From Pseudomonadota bacterium (GTDB lineage Bacteria; Pseudomonadota; Alphaproteobacteria; Rhizobiales; Xanthobacteraceae): DNA of 64,000 nt. The position numbers and the translations under genes are program-made. A model generated the notes under the pieces. The model was not told the origin of the DNA and made no database searches. It worked only from the letters and a program-made list of their open reading frames with translations. The stretch lies in the NCBI GenBank assembly GCA_023422775.1, contig JAFAGM010000128.1:11093-75092 (forward strand). Reading direction: 5' to 3'. Below are positions 8,094-16,652 of the stretch, piece by piece (positions within the stretch are counted from its first letter, which is position 1; each line of letters opens with the position of its first letter).

Positions 8094-8516
8094 CTACCCC
8101 AGCGCCGCCACCAGCCTGGTCGCATTGTCTTCCAGCACCTTCACATCTTCCTTGCGGCTCGCCGGCGGCAATAGCGCGACGCCGTCATGGCGCGGCATCA
8201 CGTGCATGTGCAGGTGAAAGACGACCTGGCCGCCGGCGGGCTCGTTGAACTGCTGCACGGTGATGCCGTCGGCCTTGAAGGCCTTCATGGCGGCGGCGGC
8301 GATCTTGTGTGCGGCGCGGGCGACGTGGGCGTAATCCTCGGGCTTGATGTCGAGGATGTTGCGGGCAGGGGCCTTCGGGATGACAAGCGTATGGCCCGGC
8401 GAGCGCGGCATGATGTCGAGGAATGCCAGCACGTGGTCGTCCTCATAGACCTTGTGGCAGGGAAACTCGCCGCGCAGGATTTTTGCGAAGGGGTTGTTGG
8501 TGTCATAGGCGGGCAT
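8094..8516 (-). CDS. HIT family nucleotide hydrolase/transferase
   Basis: A 140-residue histidine-triad protein. The defining HxHxHxx motif is present as HLHMHVMPR near residue 103-111, and the N-terminal region has the usual FAKILRGEFPCHKVYEDDHVLAFLDI (read in two parts) and SPGHTLVIPK. HIT proteins hydrolyse nucleoside phosphoramidates and related mixed anhydrides in the cytoplasm; the physiological substrate is unknown. It lies 51 bases downstream of the FemAB-like gene on the same strand and may be the last gene of that unit. Confidence 0.93.
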   Translation of the reverse strand: MPAYDTNNPFAKILRGEFPCHKVYEDDHVLAFLDIMPRSPGHTLVIPKAPARNILDIKPEDYAHVARAAHKIAAAAMKAFKADGITVQQFNEPAGGQVVFHLHMHVMPRHDGVALLPPASRKEDVKVLEDNATRLVAALG

Positions 8517-8567
8517 GGCTGCTTCCCTCGAGGTTTGATTTCAATCTCATGTCGGTCGTGCGCGGGG

Positions 8568-9815
8568 TCAAGCCTCGTCGGCGGCCTTGCGAAACGGGCC
8601 GGCCTCGGTCAGCTCGCGGCCGACTTCGGCCACATAGGCGCGCTCGCGCTTCAGGTAATCCGCGATTGCGCGGCGCAGATCGGGATCGGCGATGAAGTGC
8701 GCGGAGTAGGTGGTTTGCGGCAGGTAGCCGCGCGCCAGCTTGTGCTCGCCCTGCGCGCCGGCCTCCACGATCTTGAGGCCGCGCTGGATCGCGAAATCGA
8801 TGGCCTGATAATAGCAGACCTCGAAATGCAGGAAGGGATGATGCTCGACCGCGCCCCAGTTGCGGCCGAATAGCGTGTCCGAGCCGATGAAGTTGATGGC
8901 GCCCGCGATCCAGCGGCCGTAGCGCTTGGCCATCACCAGCAGCACGTCGCGGCTCATGCTCTCGCCGATCAGCGAGAAGAATTTGCGGGTCAGGTAAGGT
9001 CGGCCCCATTTGCGTGAACCGGTCTCCATGTAGAACGCGAAGAATGCGTCCCAGGCGTCCTCGGTGATGTCACTGCCGGTCAGATGGTGGATCGTGATCC
9101 CGGCGGAAATGGCCTCGCGCCGTTCGCGCTTGATCGCCTTGCGGTGGCGCGAATTCAGCGAAGCCAGGAAATCGTCGAAACTGCCATAGCCGTTATTGTG
9201 CCAGTGGAATTGCTGGTCGTTCCGCAGCAGAAAGCCGTGGCTGCCTAAAAACTTCGCCTCGCCCTCGCGGGCGAACGTCACGTGCACGGAGGAGGCGTCG
9301 GTGGCATTGCACAGCGCCATCAATCCGCCCGCCAGCGCGGTCCCGATCCGGTCGCGGTCGACGCCGTCGCGGATCAGGAGCCGCGGGCCTGTCGCGGGTG
9401 TGAACGGCACCGAGGCCTGCAGCTTCGGGTAATAGCGTCCGCCCGCGCGCTCATAGGCATCCGCCCAGCCGCGGTCGAAGACATATTCGCCTTGCGAGTG
9501 GGATTTCAGATAGCAGGGCACGATGCCGACGATGTCGCCGCCAAGGCGTGCCAACAGGTGTCGCGCCCCCCAGCCGGTGCGGGGGCAGGCCGAGCCGGAG
9601 GCTTCGGCGGCCGCAAAAAATGCGTGGGAAACGAAGGGGTTATAGGCCGGCCTTGAACCGGCGCAGAAGTCGGCTCGGATTCCGTTTGAAGCCAGCGTGT
9701 CGAGATTTTCGAGGCTGTTGGGGTCGCCGGCCGGATTGGCGCAGGCATCCCATTCCGCAGCATCGATGTCGCTGGCGGAGGGGATGGCTTCGAGGGTGAT
9801 TTCGGATGACGCCAT
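8568..9815 (-). CDS. FemAB-like/GNAT-fold acyltransferase (DUF482 family)
   Basis: A 415-residue cytoplasmic protein of the family once called DUF482 or 'peptidogalycan biosynthesis/recognition'. It has the GNAT-like double fold of FemAB proteins. Recognisable blocks are NPFVSHAFFAAAEASGSA at about 60-77, GEYVFDRGWADAYERAGGRY, KLQASVPFTPATGPRLL and RNWGAVEHHPFLHFEVCYYQ toward the C-terminus. The family is conserved in Proteobacteria with no proven reaction; aminoacyl or acyl transfer is inferred from the fold. Its neighbours (HIT protein, phosphodiesterase) are the usual company in alphaproteobacteria. Confidence 0.85.
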   Translation of the reverse strand: MASSEITLEAIPSASDIDAAEWDACANPAGDPNSLENLDTLASNGIRADFCAGSRPAYNPFVSHAFFAAAEASGSACPRTGWGARHLLARLGGDIVGIVPCYLKSHSQGEYVFDRGWADAYERAGGRYYPKLQASVPFTPATGPRLLIRDGVDRDRIGTALAGGLMALCNATDASSVHVTFAREGEAKFLGSHGFLLRNDQQFHWHNNGYGSFDDFLASLNSRHRKAIKRERREAISAGITIHHLTGSDITEDAWDAFFAFYMETGSRKWGRPYLTRKFFSLIGESMSRDVLLVMAKRYGRWIAGAINFIGSDTLFGRNWGAVEHHPFLHFEVCYYQAIDFAIQRGLKIVEAGAQGEHKLARGYLPQTTYSAHFIADPDLRRAIADYLKRERAYVAEVGRELTEAGPFRKAADEA

Positions 9816-9918
9816 CTAGAAAATTCGGACCGGTCCCATGATGCGATCATCCATCCCCATGGTGACCATCCCAAAGATCGTGCATCGGGCGCATCAGTTC
9901 AAGGTGGCCCGGCGCGGA

Positions 9919-10671
9919 TCAGGTTCCCGGCAGGAACCCCTCGAAGATCATCTGGTCGGCATAGCGCGCGGCCTGCTGGCGCTGGTCCGGCGTGCGCACG
10001 GTCCACGCCAGCAGCGGCAAGCCAAAGATGTTGCGGGCGATCCAGGGTGCCGCCGCGGGCAGTTCGTTGACCCAATAGGCCACGAAATGCGGCCGGCTCC
10101 AGAAGGCGTGGCGGAGCTGCGTCATGCCGTGACGCTGTTCCGGCGAAGCCTCCGGCCACTCCTCGGCGGTATATTCGCGCTCGGCCACGATGCCGCGGGC
10201 AAGTCCGGGCATCAGTTCGCGCAGCGCCAGCACCTGGTCGGGATCGAAGGACATTCCGACCGCGGGTCCGGAATAGGAAGCAAGTATGTCGGCCATCCGT
10301 TTCACCAGCCGGCGGTCGCCGTCGAAATGGCTCTTTACCTCGATCACCAGCGGCACGCGGCCGGCGACGAGGGCGCAGAGATCGCCGAGCGTCATCATCC
10401 GTTCCGGCGTGTTCTTGAAATGGATGGTCTTGAGTTCGGCGGCGGTCTTGCCGAGCAACGCGCCGGAGCCTTCCGTGAGCCGGCCGAGTGCGTTGTCGTG
10501 ATGCACCATCGCCTCACCGTCGGACGAAAGCTGGATGTCGCACTCGATGGCGAAGTTGCCGTCGATGGCCGCGTTCGCTGCCGCCGGCATGTTCTCGACG
10601 ATGCCGCGCGCGATATCGTGCAGGCCGCGATGCGCGACCGGACGCGCCGTCAGCCAGTCGGGGGCACGCAC
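9919..10671 (-). CDS. Glycerophosphodiester phosphodiesterase
   Basis: A 250-residue GDPD-family TIM-barrel enzyme that hydrolyses glycerophosphodiesters to glycerol-3-phosphate and an alcohol. The N-terminal signature is AHRGLHDIARGIVENMPAAA (residues 13-32), with the HRG active site and the Glu and Asn that follow; the metal-binding ECDIQLSSDGEAMVHHD supplies Glu, Asp and the second catalytic His. There is no signal peptide, so it should be cytoplasmic, recycling lipid headgroups. The start is a GTG 15 bases after the ridA stop, suggesting co-transcription with ridA. Confidence 0.92.
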   Translation of the reverse strand: MRAPDWLTARPVAHRGLHDIARGIVENMPAAANAAIDGNFAIECDIQLSSDGEAMVHHDNALGRLTEGSGALLGKTAAELKTIHFKNTPERMMTLGDLCALVAGRVPLVIEVKSHFDGDRRLVKRMADILASYSGPAVGMSFDPDQVLALRELMPGLARGIVAEREYTAEEWPEASPEQRHGMTQLRHAFWSRPHFVAYWVNELPAAAPWIARNIFGLPLLAWTVRTPDQRQQAARYADQMIFEGFLPGT

Positions 10672-10686
10672 GAAGCCGAACTCCGT

Positions 10687-11154
10687 TCAGGATACCTCGA
10701 AGATGGCATCGACCTCGACGGCTGCGTCCGAGGGCAGGGAGGCGACGCCGACGGTGGTGCGCGCGTGGCGACCCTTGTCGCCGAAGGCGGTGACCATCAG
10801 GTCGGACGCACCGTTCAGCACCTTGGGCCCATCGAGGAAGTCGGGCGCGGAATTGATGAAGCCGCCGAGCCGCACCACGCGCACCACCTTGTCGAGATCG
10901 CCGAGCGCGGCCTTCACCTGCGCCAGCAGATTGACCGCGCAACCTTGGGCAGCGGTGTAACCCTGTTCGACGGTAACGCCGGCCCCCAGCTTGCCCTTGG
11001 CGATCAGCTTGCCTTCCGCATTGGCGCAGACCTGGCCCGAGACGAACAGCAGGTTTCCGCTGCGCACGAAACCGACATAGTTGGCCATCGGGGTGCGCGG
11101 ATCGTTCAGGACAATGCCCTGTGCCGCCAGCTTCTGTTCGACTGTACCCGCCAT
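10687..11154 (-). CDS. RidA family protein (first copy)
   Basis: A 155-residue member of the YjgF/RidA superfamily, which removes reactive enamine/imine intermediates made by PLP enzymes. The trimer-interface and active-site residues are recognisable: FVSGQVCANAEGKL near residue 34-47, and RHARTTVGVASLPSDAAVEVD, where Arg in HARTTVGV aligns with the catalytic Arg105 of E. coli RidA. It belongs to the longer (~155 residue) YjgF-like subgroup. The ATG at 11154 was chosen over an in-frame start 34 codons upstream because the family begins just before this point. First gene of a likely ridA-gdpD unit. Confidence 0.9.
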   Translation of the reverse strand: MAGTVEQKLAAQGIVLNDPRTPMANYVGFVRSGNLLFVSGQVCANAEGKLIAKGKLGAGVTVEQGYTAAQGCAVNLLAQVKAALGDLDKVVRVVRLGGFINSAPDFLDGPKVLNGASDLMVTAFGDKGRHARTTVGVASLPSDAAVEVDAIFEVS

Positions 11155-11408
11155 GTTTCCGTCCCCGATTGATTTGACCGTGCCTGATCCGCGGGACCAG
11201 GTGCGCATTGTTTCGCGCATCGCGCTTTCCGTTGCAAGCGACCGCAATGGCGCCATGCACGCCGCGAATGAGAACGAAACCTGCCGGAAACCACCGGAAA
11301 ACGTAGCATTCGGGTCTCAATTTCTGGCGTTTTGGAGGAGCCGCCCTAGTTGCGACGCAATGGAGCCGTCACTAATGTGACGAATCTCCACCCAGGAAAT
11401 AACTGAAC

Positions 11409-12275
11409 ATGGCTAGCTCGTTCCCGATTCCGGTCCGTGCCCTGGTGTTCTCGATTGCCGCCACCCTTGGATCCGGTTTCGTAAACGGACCGGCGCTGGC
11501 AGGCGCCAGCGGGCCGTTTCTCGCCCATCAGGCGCTCTATGAACTGAAGCTGGTAAAGGCCCGCGGAACCAACGCGATCAGCGGGGCGCGCGGCCGCATT
11601 CTCTACAATTTCTCGGGCAGCGCCTGCGAGGGCTACACGTCCGAATTCCGCCAGGTGTCGGAACTCGACAGCGGCGAGGGCAAGCTGACGCTTAGCGATC
11701 TGCGTTCGCATTCCTGGGAAGACGGCGCCGGCAAGAGCTATCGCTTCAAGATCGATACGCGGATGAACGATGCCGCGTCCGCCCCGATCGACGGCATGGC
11801 GGAACGGGTCGGCGACCACATCACGGTCAAGCTGAAGCGGCCGGTGGTGAAGACCTTCAATCTCGACGGCAAGACCGTGTTTCCAACCGAGCAGATCCAG
11901 CACATCATCGCCGCCGCCCGTGAGGGCAAGTCGGTGCTGGAACTGATGGTCTATGACGGCTCCGACAACGGCGAGAAGGTCTACAATACCCTCTCCATCA
12001 TTGGGCAGCCGATCCCGGGCACCCGCAGCATCGCCTCGCCCGATCCCTCGACCGACAGCGACCAGATGAAGGCGCTGACACGCTGGCCGGTCACGGTGAG
12101 CTATTACGATCGCGACGCCAAGACCAGGGAAGGCGAGCAGACACCGGTCTACGCGATGTCGTTCGAACTGTTCGAGAACGGCGTCTCCCGTGCGCTGGTG
12201 CTCGACTACAACGATTTCGTGATTTCGGGCGCGATGGGCAAATTCGACGTCAGGGACACCAAGCCCTGCAAGTGA
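11409..12275 (+). CDS. eipB: Cell envelope integrity protein EipB (DUF1849)
   Basis: A 288-residue periplasmic protein. An N-terminal signal peptide (residues 1-32, ending GPALAGA) precedes a DUF1849 domain that fills the rest. EipB of Brucella is a conserved alphaproteobacterial spiral beta-barrel protein needed for envelope integrity and stabilised by a disulfide between an early Cys and one near the C-terminus. Both are here: Cys73 in GSACEGYT and Cys287 in the terminal KPCK. Other conserved blocks are HQALYELKL (40-48) and PVYAMSFELFENGVSR. It is a single gene flanked downstream by a small palindromic element. Confidence 0.9.
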   Translation: MASSFPIPVRALVFSIAATLGSGFVNGPALAGASGPFLAHQALYELKLVKARGTNAISGARGRILYNFSGSACEGYTSEFRQVSELDSGEGKLTLSDLRSHSWEDGAGKSYRFKIDTRMNDAASAPIDGMAERVGDHITVKLKRPVVKTFNLDGKTVFPTEQIQHIIAAAREGKSVLELMVYDGSDNGEKVYNTLSIIGQPIPGTRSIASPDPSTDSDQMKALTRWPVTVSYYDRDAKTREGEQTPVYAMSFELFENGVSRALVLDYNDFVISGAMGKFDVRDTKPCK

Positions 12276-12332
12276 CCGGCGCATTCTCGCGCACACGCCC
12301 AGAGCGAGCCTGACCGAGAGAGCCGCGCGTTT

Positions 12333-12361
12333 GTCATGCCCGGCACAAGGCCGGGCATGAC
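12333..12361. repeat. Short palindromic repeat GTCATGCCCGGC
   Basis: GTCATGCCCGGC-acaag-GCCGGGCATGAC, an almost perfect hairpin 58 bases after the eipB stop. It shares the GTCAT...ATGAC ends of the other dispersed palindromes in this window. It could stop transcription from eipB but lacks a T-run. Confidence 0.75.
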
Positions 12362-12460
12362 GAGTTCTCGGAAAGAGCCTCTATCCCATAAGCAGTCTGG
12401 TCGGACGCACCGGAGGCGGATACGCTTCAGCCCAATCATGAAAGTCAGGGAGGCACAAAC

Positions 12461-12862
12461 ATGAGCAAGCTCGACCATCTTCGCCCCAGCGGACTTCACC
12501 ACAATCCGGCTTACTCCCACGTCGTCGTCGCGTCGGGTGCGCGCACGATCTATATCTCGGGACAGGTGTCCACCGACGATGAGGGGCGGGTGGTCGGCGA
12601 GGGCGATCTGGCCGCTCAGACGACGCAGGTGATGCACAATCTTGGCCTGGCGCTGAAAGCCGCCGGTGCGAGCTATTCCAACATCGTGAAGATCACCACG
12701 TTCGTTGTCGGCTACAAGCCGGAGCTGCGTCCTATCATCGGCAAGGCGCGCTCGGTGTTCTTTGAAGGCATGGAGCCGCCGGCAAGCACGCTTGTCGGTG
12801 TGACGGCGCTTGCGGCCCCGGAATGGCTGATCGAAATCGAGGCCGTTGCCGTAGCGGATTGA
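12461..12862 (+). CDS. RidA family protein (second copy)
   Basis: A 133-residue RidA-superfamily protein with the typical core YISGQVSTDDEGRVVGEGD (about 31-49), VMHNLGLALKAAGASYSNIVKITTF and WLIEIEAVAVAD at the C-terminus. At the position of the catalytic Arg105 of E. coli RidA this copy has Ser (PPASTLVGV), whereas the copy at 10687-11154 keeps Arg. It may therefore not act as an imine deaminase. The ATG follows a strong AGGGAGG ribosome-binding site. It is transcribed alone and followed by a palindromic repeat. Confidence 0.88.
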   Translation: MSKLDHLRPSGLHHNPAYSHVVVASGARTIYISGQVSTDDEGRVVGEGDLAAQTTQVMHNLGLALKAAGASYSNIVKITTFVVGYKPELRPIIGKARSVFFEGMEPPASTLVGVTALAAPEWLIEIEAVAVAD

Positions 12863-12868
12863 GGGGAG

Positions 12869-12952
12869 CGTCATTGCGAGCGAAGCGAAGCAATCCATAG
12901 CTTCACAAGCTGAAAGATGGATTGCTTCGTCGCTTCGCTCCTCGCAATGACG
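12869..12952. repeat. Dispersed palindromic repeat, CGTCATTGCGAG family
   Basis: An 84-base long inverted repeat: CGTCATTGCGAGCGAAGCGA, then AGCAATCCAT, a central region, ATGGATTGCTTCG, and CGCTCCTCGCAATGACG. A second copy with the same arms lies at 21970-22055. It starts 7 bases after the stop of the RidA gene and ends before the dinB stop, so it separates two convergent genes. Confidence 0.9.
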
Positions 12953-12966
12953 GCGGGGAGAGTTGA

Positions 12967-14295
12967 TTACCCTTCTTCCTCCTCGTCCTCTTCCTTCGCC
13001 GGCCCCCTGTACGCGATGCCCCTGATGACAGCGGCGTTGCCGAACTTCTTCCTCAAATCATCCATCGCGCGCTCGGCGTGCGCCGAGCGGCGGTCCAGCA
13101 TGTCGGTATCGTCGGCCCGCGATCCCTCGCGCAGCGCGCTGACGCCGGTGCCCAGCAGGCGGAAGGCCGTACCGTCGATCTCCCTTGCCAGCATCTCGCG
13201 CGATACCGCGAAAATCTTTGCGGCGAGCTGCGTCGGCGCCTGGATCGATTGCGAGCGGGTCCGCTGCCTGAAATCCGCGGTCTTCAGCTTCAGGGTGATG
13301 GTGAGGCCCGAGAGATCGCTGTTCTTGAGCCGCGCCGACACTTTTTCGGATAGCCGCCACAGCACCTTTTCCAGCGTGGCAAAATCCTTGATGTCGTTCT
13401 CGAACGTGGTCTCGTTGGAAATGGTCTTGGCGCCGCGGTCGGCGACGACGCTGCGGTCGTCGATGCCGCGCGCCAGCCGCCATAGCCGTCGGCCTTCGCC
13501 GGCGAACTGCTTCATCAGTTCGACTTCGTCGGCGCGCTGGAGGTCCGCGATGGTGCGAAAGCCGCGCTGCAGCAGCCTTTCTTGGGTCGCAGGGCCGACG
13601 CCGTAGATGAAGCCGACCGGCTTGTCGGCCAGCATCTCGCAGGCCTCGTCCTGGTCGAGCGCCGCAAAGCCGCGGGGCTTGTCGAGATCGGAGGCGATCT
13701 TGGCCAGGAACTTGTTGCAGGACAGGCCGACGGACACCGTGATCCCGATATCGCGTTCGACGTCGCGGGCAAATCGCGCCAGCACCTTTGCCGGAATCAT
13801 GCCGTGGACCCGCTCGGTGCCGGAGAGATCGAGGAATGCCTCGTCGATCGAGAGCGGTTCGACCAGCGGCGTCAGCGTCTGCATGGCGCGGCGCACCTCG
13901 CGGCCGACACGAACGTATTTGGCCATGTCGGGCGGGATCACGACTGCGGAGGGGCAGAGCGCCAGCGCCTTGAACATCGGCATCGCCGAGCGCACGCCAT
14001 AGGTCCGCGAGATGTAGCAGGCGGCCGACACCACGCCGCGCTTGCCGCCACCGATGATGACGGGCTTGTCGGCAATGTCGGGGTTGTCGCGCTTCTCGAC
14101 GGTGGCGTAGAACGCGTCGCAATCGATATGCGCGAGCGTCAGCGACGGCAGGGCGTGGTGGCGAACCAGGCGAGGCGAGCCGCATTCGCCGCATCGCCTG
14201 GCCTTGATATCGAGGTCGCCGAGGCAATCCCGGCAGAAGGCGCGCGGACCATGAAGGGCGGGCGCCGGCGCGCTCACGGCACGTCGCGCTCCCAT
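12967..14295 (-). CDS. dinB: DNA polymerase IV (Y-family) with N-terminal zinc ribbon
   Basis: A 442-residue translesion polymerase. Catalytic motifs are AHIDCDAFYATVEKRDNP (about 55-72, with the first Asp pair) and SIDEAFLDLSG (the Asp-Glu of motif III). A helix-hairpin-helix region GFIYGVGPATQERLLQRGF and the little-finger domain follow. The first 45 residues carry CRDC...CGECG, a four-cysteine zinc-ribbon extension found in rhizobial DinB but not in E. coli DinB. The C-terminus is strongly acidic (EEDEEEEG) and no beta-clamp QLxLF-type motif is obvious there. It overlaps the DUF3572 gene by 22 bases. Confidence 0.93.
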   Translation of the reverse strand: MGARRAVSAPAPALHGPRAFCRDCLGDLDIKARRCGECGSPRLVRHHALPSLTLAHIDCDAFYATVEKRDNPDIADKPVIIGGGKRGVVSAACYISRTYGVRSAMPMFKALALCPSAVVIPPDMAKYVRVGREVRRAMQTLTPLVEPLSIDEAFLDLSGTERVHGMIPAKVLARFARDVERDIGITVSVGLSCNKFLAKIASDLDKPRGFAALDQDEACEMLADKPVGFIYGVGPATQERLLQRGFRTIADLQRADEVELMKQFAGEGRRLWRLARGIDDRSVVADRGAKTISNETTFENDIKDFATLEKVLWRLSEKVSARLKNSDLSGLTITLKLKTADFRQRTRSQSIQAPTQLAAKIFAVSREMLAREIDGTAFRLLGTGVSALREGSRADDTDMLDRRSAHAERAMDDLRKKFGNAAVIRGIAYRGPAKEEDEEEEG

Positions 14296-14543
14296 TTGGG
14301 GTCGCCCAGTACTTCCCGGGCGGCGGCAATATTGGTCGGATGCAGTTGCGAAGCGCTCGCAAACGCCTTCACGGTGGCGTCGTCGCGCAGCACGAAATCC
14401 AGCACCGAGGCCAGAAATTGCGGGTCGGCGGCTGCGTTGCGCAGGGTTTCCGGGCCGATCCCGCTTTCTGCCAGGAACAATCCCAGCCGCTCGGGGTCGC
14501 CCGCAATAAAACTCAGCGCCTGAACTGCAACGATTTCAGCCAC
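14274..14543 (-). CDS. DUF3572 family protein
   Basis: An 89-residue (from GTG) all-helical protein of the alphaproteobacterial DUF3572 family, unknown function. The body AVQALSFIAGDPERLGLFLA and the C-terminal DFVLRDDATVKAFA are typical. The family normally has about ten more residues before AEIVAVQAL. Here those residues are encoded in frame (SKKPVHNPRE) and begin at a CTG at 14574-14576 with GGAAAGG eight bases upstream; no ATG, GTG or TTG lies between that point and the in-frame stop further upstream. The real start may therefore be CTG. Conserved neighbour of dinB and divK-pleD. Confidence 0.8.
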   Translation of the reverse strand: MAEIVAVQALSFIAGDPERLGLFLAESGIGPETLRNAAADPQFLASVLDFVLRDDATVKAFASASQLHPTNIAAAREVLGDPKWERDVP

Positions 14544-14779
14544 TTCGCGGGGGTTGTGAACAGGCTTTTTCGACAGCGGATTTGCCTTTCCGTTAACTTC
14601 TGGGCTCTACTTTGGGAACCATCATGCCCGAGTCTGCGGAATGGGTTCAAGGAAGTGGAAACCAATCCGCAAAAGTCGGTGCATCAGTTTAACGGGTTAG
14701 AGCGAATCCGCCGCTAGTTTAAATTCACTTTTCGACAAGCCGGCGTCGGTAGTGCGTACTGAGTATCAGGGAGGGCGGG

Positions 14780-15145
14780 ATGGCAAAAACCGTCCTGATC
14801 GTGGAAGACAACGAGCTCAACATGAAGCTCTTTCGCGACCTTCTGGAAGCGCATGGCTATCAGACGTCTGGCACCAGCAACGGTTTCGAGGCGCTCGACC
14901 TTGTCCGCAAGATGCGCCCGGATCTGATCCTGATGGATATCCAGCTTCCGCAAGTCTCCGGTCTCGAAGTGACGCGCTGGATCAAGGACGATCCGGAACT
15001 GCGCGCGATACCGGTGGTCGCGGTCACGGCCTTTGCGATGAAGGGCGACGAGGAGCGCATCCGCGAAGGCGGCTGCGAGGCGTATTTGTCCAAACCAATT
15101 TCGGTCGGCAAGTTCATTGAAACGGTACGGCGTTTTATCGGGTAG
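14780..15145 (+). CDS. divK: Single-domain response regulator DivK
   Basis: A 121-residue receiver domain with no output domain. The acidic pair is in VEDNE (residues 8-12), the phosphoacceptor Asp in LILMDIQLP (Asp53), the Thr in VAVTAFAM (about 82) and the Lys in YLSKPIS (about 105). In Caulobacter and rhizobia DivK shuttles between PleC and DivJ and drives the DivL-CckA-CtrA cell-cycle pathway. pleD follows 12 bases downstream, the classic operon, which firmly supports DivK over other single-domain receivers. Confidence 0.96.
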   Translation: MAKTVLIVEDNELNMKLFRDLLEAHGYQTSGTSNGFEALDLVRKMRPDLILMDIQLPQVSGLEVTRWIKDDPELRAIPVVAVTAFAMKGDEERIREGGCEAYLSKPISVGKFIETVRRFIG

Positions 15146-15157
15146 GGGTGAGTTTCG

Positions 15158-16531
15158 ATGTCTGCACGTATTCTTGTCGTCGATGACGTTCCGGCCAACG
15201 TCAAGTTGCTGGAAGCCCGTCTGTCGGCCGAATATTTCGACGTGCTGACCGCTTCCAATGGCGCCGAGGCGCTGGAAGTCTGCTCGCGCAACGAATGCGA
15301 CATCATCCTGCTCGATGTCATGATGCCCGACATGGACGGCTTCGAGGTTTGCCGACGACTGAAGTCCAACCCGGCCACGCATTTCATTCCGGTGGTGATC
15401 ATCACCGCGCTGGACAGTCCGGCCGACCGCGTCCGCGGGCTCGAAGCCGGCGCCGACGACTTTCTGACCAAGCCGGTATCCGACATCGTCCTGATCGCGC
15501 GCGTCCGTTCGCTGACGCGGCTGAAGATGATGACCGACGAATTGCGCATGCGCGCCATCACCTCGCTCGAAATCGGCATGGAGGCGCCCGAGCGCAGCGC
15601 CGTCGCCGACAAGGGCCTCGGCGGCCGGATCCTGCTGGTCGACGACCGGCCCTCGTCCTACGAGCGGCTGGCGCCGATCCTTTCCGCCGAGCACACGGTC
15701 GATGTCGAAACCAACCCGGCGGAAGCCCTGTTTCACGCCGCCGACGGCAATTACGATCTGCTGATCGTCTCGCTCAGCCTGGATAATTACGACGGCTTGC
15801 GGCTGTGCAGCCAGGCGCGCTCGCTGGAGCGTACGCGCCAGGTGCCGATCCTCGCCATCTCGGATGCCGACAACAATGCACGGCTGCTGCGCGGCCTCGA
15901 GATCGGCGTCAACGATTACCTGCTGCGGCCGGTCGACAAGAACGAACTGCTGGCGCGCGTACGCACCCAGATCCGCAGGCGGCGCTACACCGATCATCTG
16001 CGCGACAATGTGCAGAACTCGATCGAAATGGCCATCACCGACGCGCTGACCGGCCTGCATAACCGCCGCTACATGGAAACCCATCTGGCGACGCTCGCCG
16101 AGCAGGCTTCAAGCCGCGGCAAGCCGTTGGCGTTGATGATGCTCGACATCGACTACTTCAAGGCCATCAACGACACCTACGGCCACGACGCCGGCGACGA
16201 CGTGCTGCGCGAGTTCGCGGTGCGCATCCGCAAGTCGATCCGCGGCATCGATCTCGCCTGCCGCTACGGCGGCGAGGAATTCGTGATCGTGATGCCGGAA
16301 ACCGACCTCCACGTCGCCGGCATGGTCGCGGAGCGGCTGCGCCGCTCGATCGCCGGCGAAAGCTTTGCCGTCAGCAAGGGCGCCAAGCGCATCGAGGTCA
16401 CGATCTCGATCGGGCTGTCGACGCTCGACCGCAAGGGCGAGCCCGTCGCCGACGTGCTAAAGCGCGCCGACACGGCGCTGTACCGCGCCAAGAACGACGG
16501 GCGAAACCGGGTTGTTTCAGCGGCAGCATAG
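15158..16531 (+). CDS. pleD: Diguanylate cyclase response regulator PleD
   Basis: A 457-residue protein with the PleD order: receiver 1 (residues 1-120, phospho-Asp in IILLDVMMPDMDG), an adaptor receiver 2 (about 150-265, degenerate) and a GGDEF domain (about 290-455). The active-site motif is GGEEF in CRYGGEEFVIV, and the allosteric c-di-GMP inhibition site RxxD is present just before it (RGID). When phosphorylated it dimerises and makes c-di-GMP at the differentiating pole. Co-transcribed with divK. A palindromic repeat begins 21 bases after the stop. Confidence 0.96.
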   Translation: MSARILVVDDVPANVKLLEARLSAEYFDVLTASNGAEALEVCSRNECDIILLDVMMPDMDGFEVCRRLKSNPATHFIPVVIITALDSPADRVRGLEAGADDFLTKPVSDIVLIARVRSLTRLKMMTDELRMRAITSLEIGMEAPERSAVADKGLGGRILLVDDRPSSYERLAPILSAEHTVDVETNPAEALFHAADGNYDLLIVSLSLDNYDGLRLCSQARSLERTRQVPILAISDADNNARLLRGLEIGVNDYLLRPVDKNELLARVRTQIRRRRYTDHLRDNVQNSIEMAITDALTGLHNRRYMETHLATLAEQASSRGKPLALMMLDIDYFKAINDTYGHDAGDDVLREFAVRIRKSIRGIDLACRYGGEEFVIVMPETDLHVAGMVAERLRRSIAGESFAVSKGAKRIEVTISIGLSTLDRKGEPVADVLKRADTALYRAKNDGRNRVVSAAA

Positions 16532-16551
16532 CTGCCGCCACGCAGCCCGAT

Positions 16552-16649
16552 CGTCATACCCGCGAAGGCGGGTAGTACGCCGTGGCTTCTCGGTTTCCCA
16601 ATTGACGTCTCTGGAATACTGGATCGTCCGCCTTCGCGGACGATGACAG
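16552..16649. repeat. Dispersed repeat, CCCGCGAAGGCGGG family
   Basis: CGTCATACCCGCGAAGGCGG, a middle section containing CTCTGGAATACTGG, then a second hairpin TCCGCCTTCGCGGA and GATGACAG. The copy at 20030-20133 has the same layout and the same middle words (TACGCCG, CTCTGGAATACTGG). Both begin exactly 21 bases after a stop codon. Confidence 0.88.
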
Positions 16650-16652
16650 TCA

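Noticed and set aside
14600..14779. CtrA boxes (TTAA-N7-TTAA) upstream of divK
   Set aside because: TTAA words occur, but none has the correct seven-base spacing.
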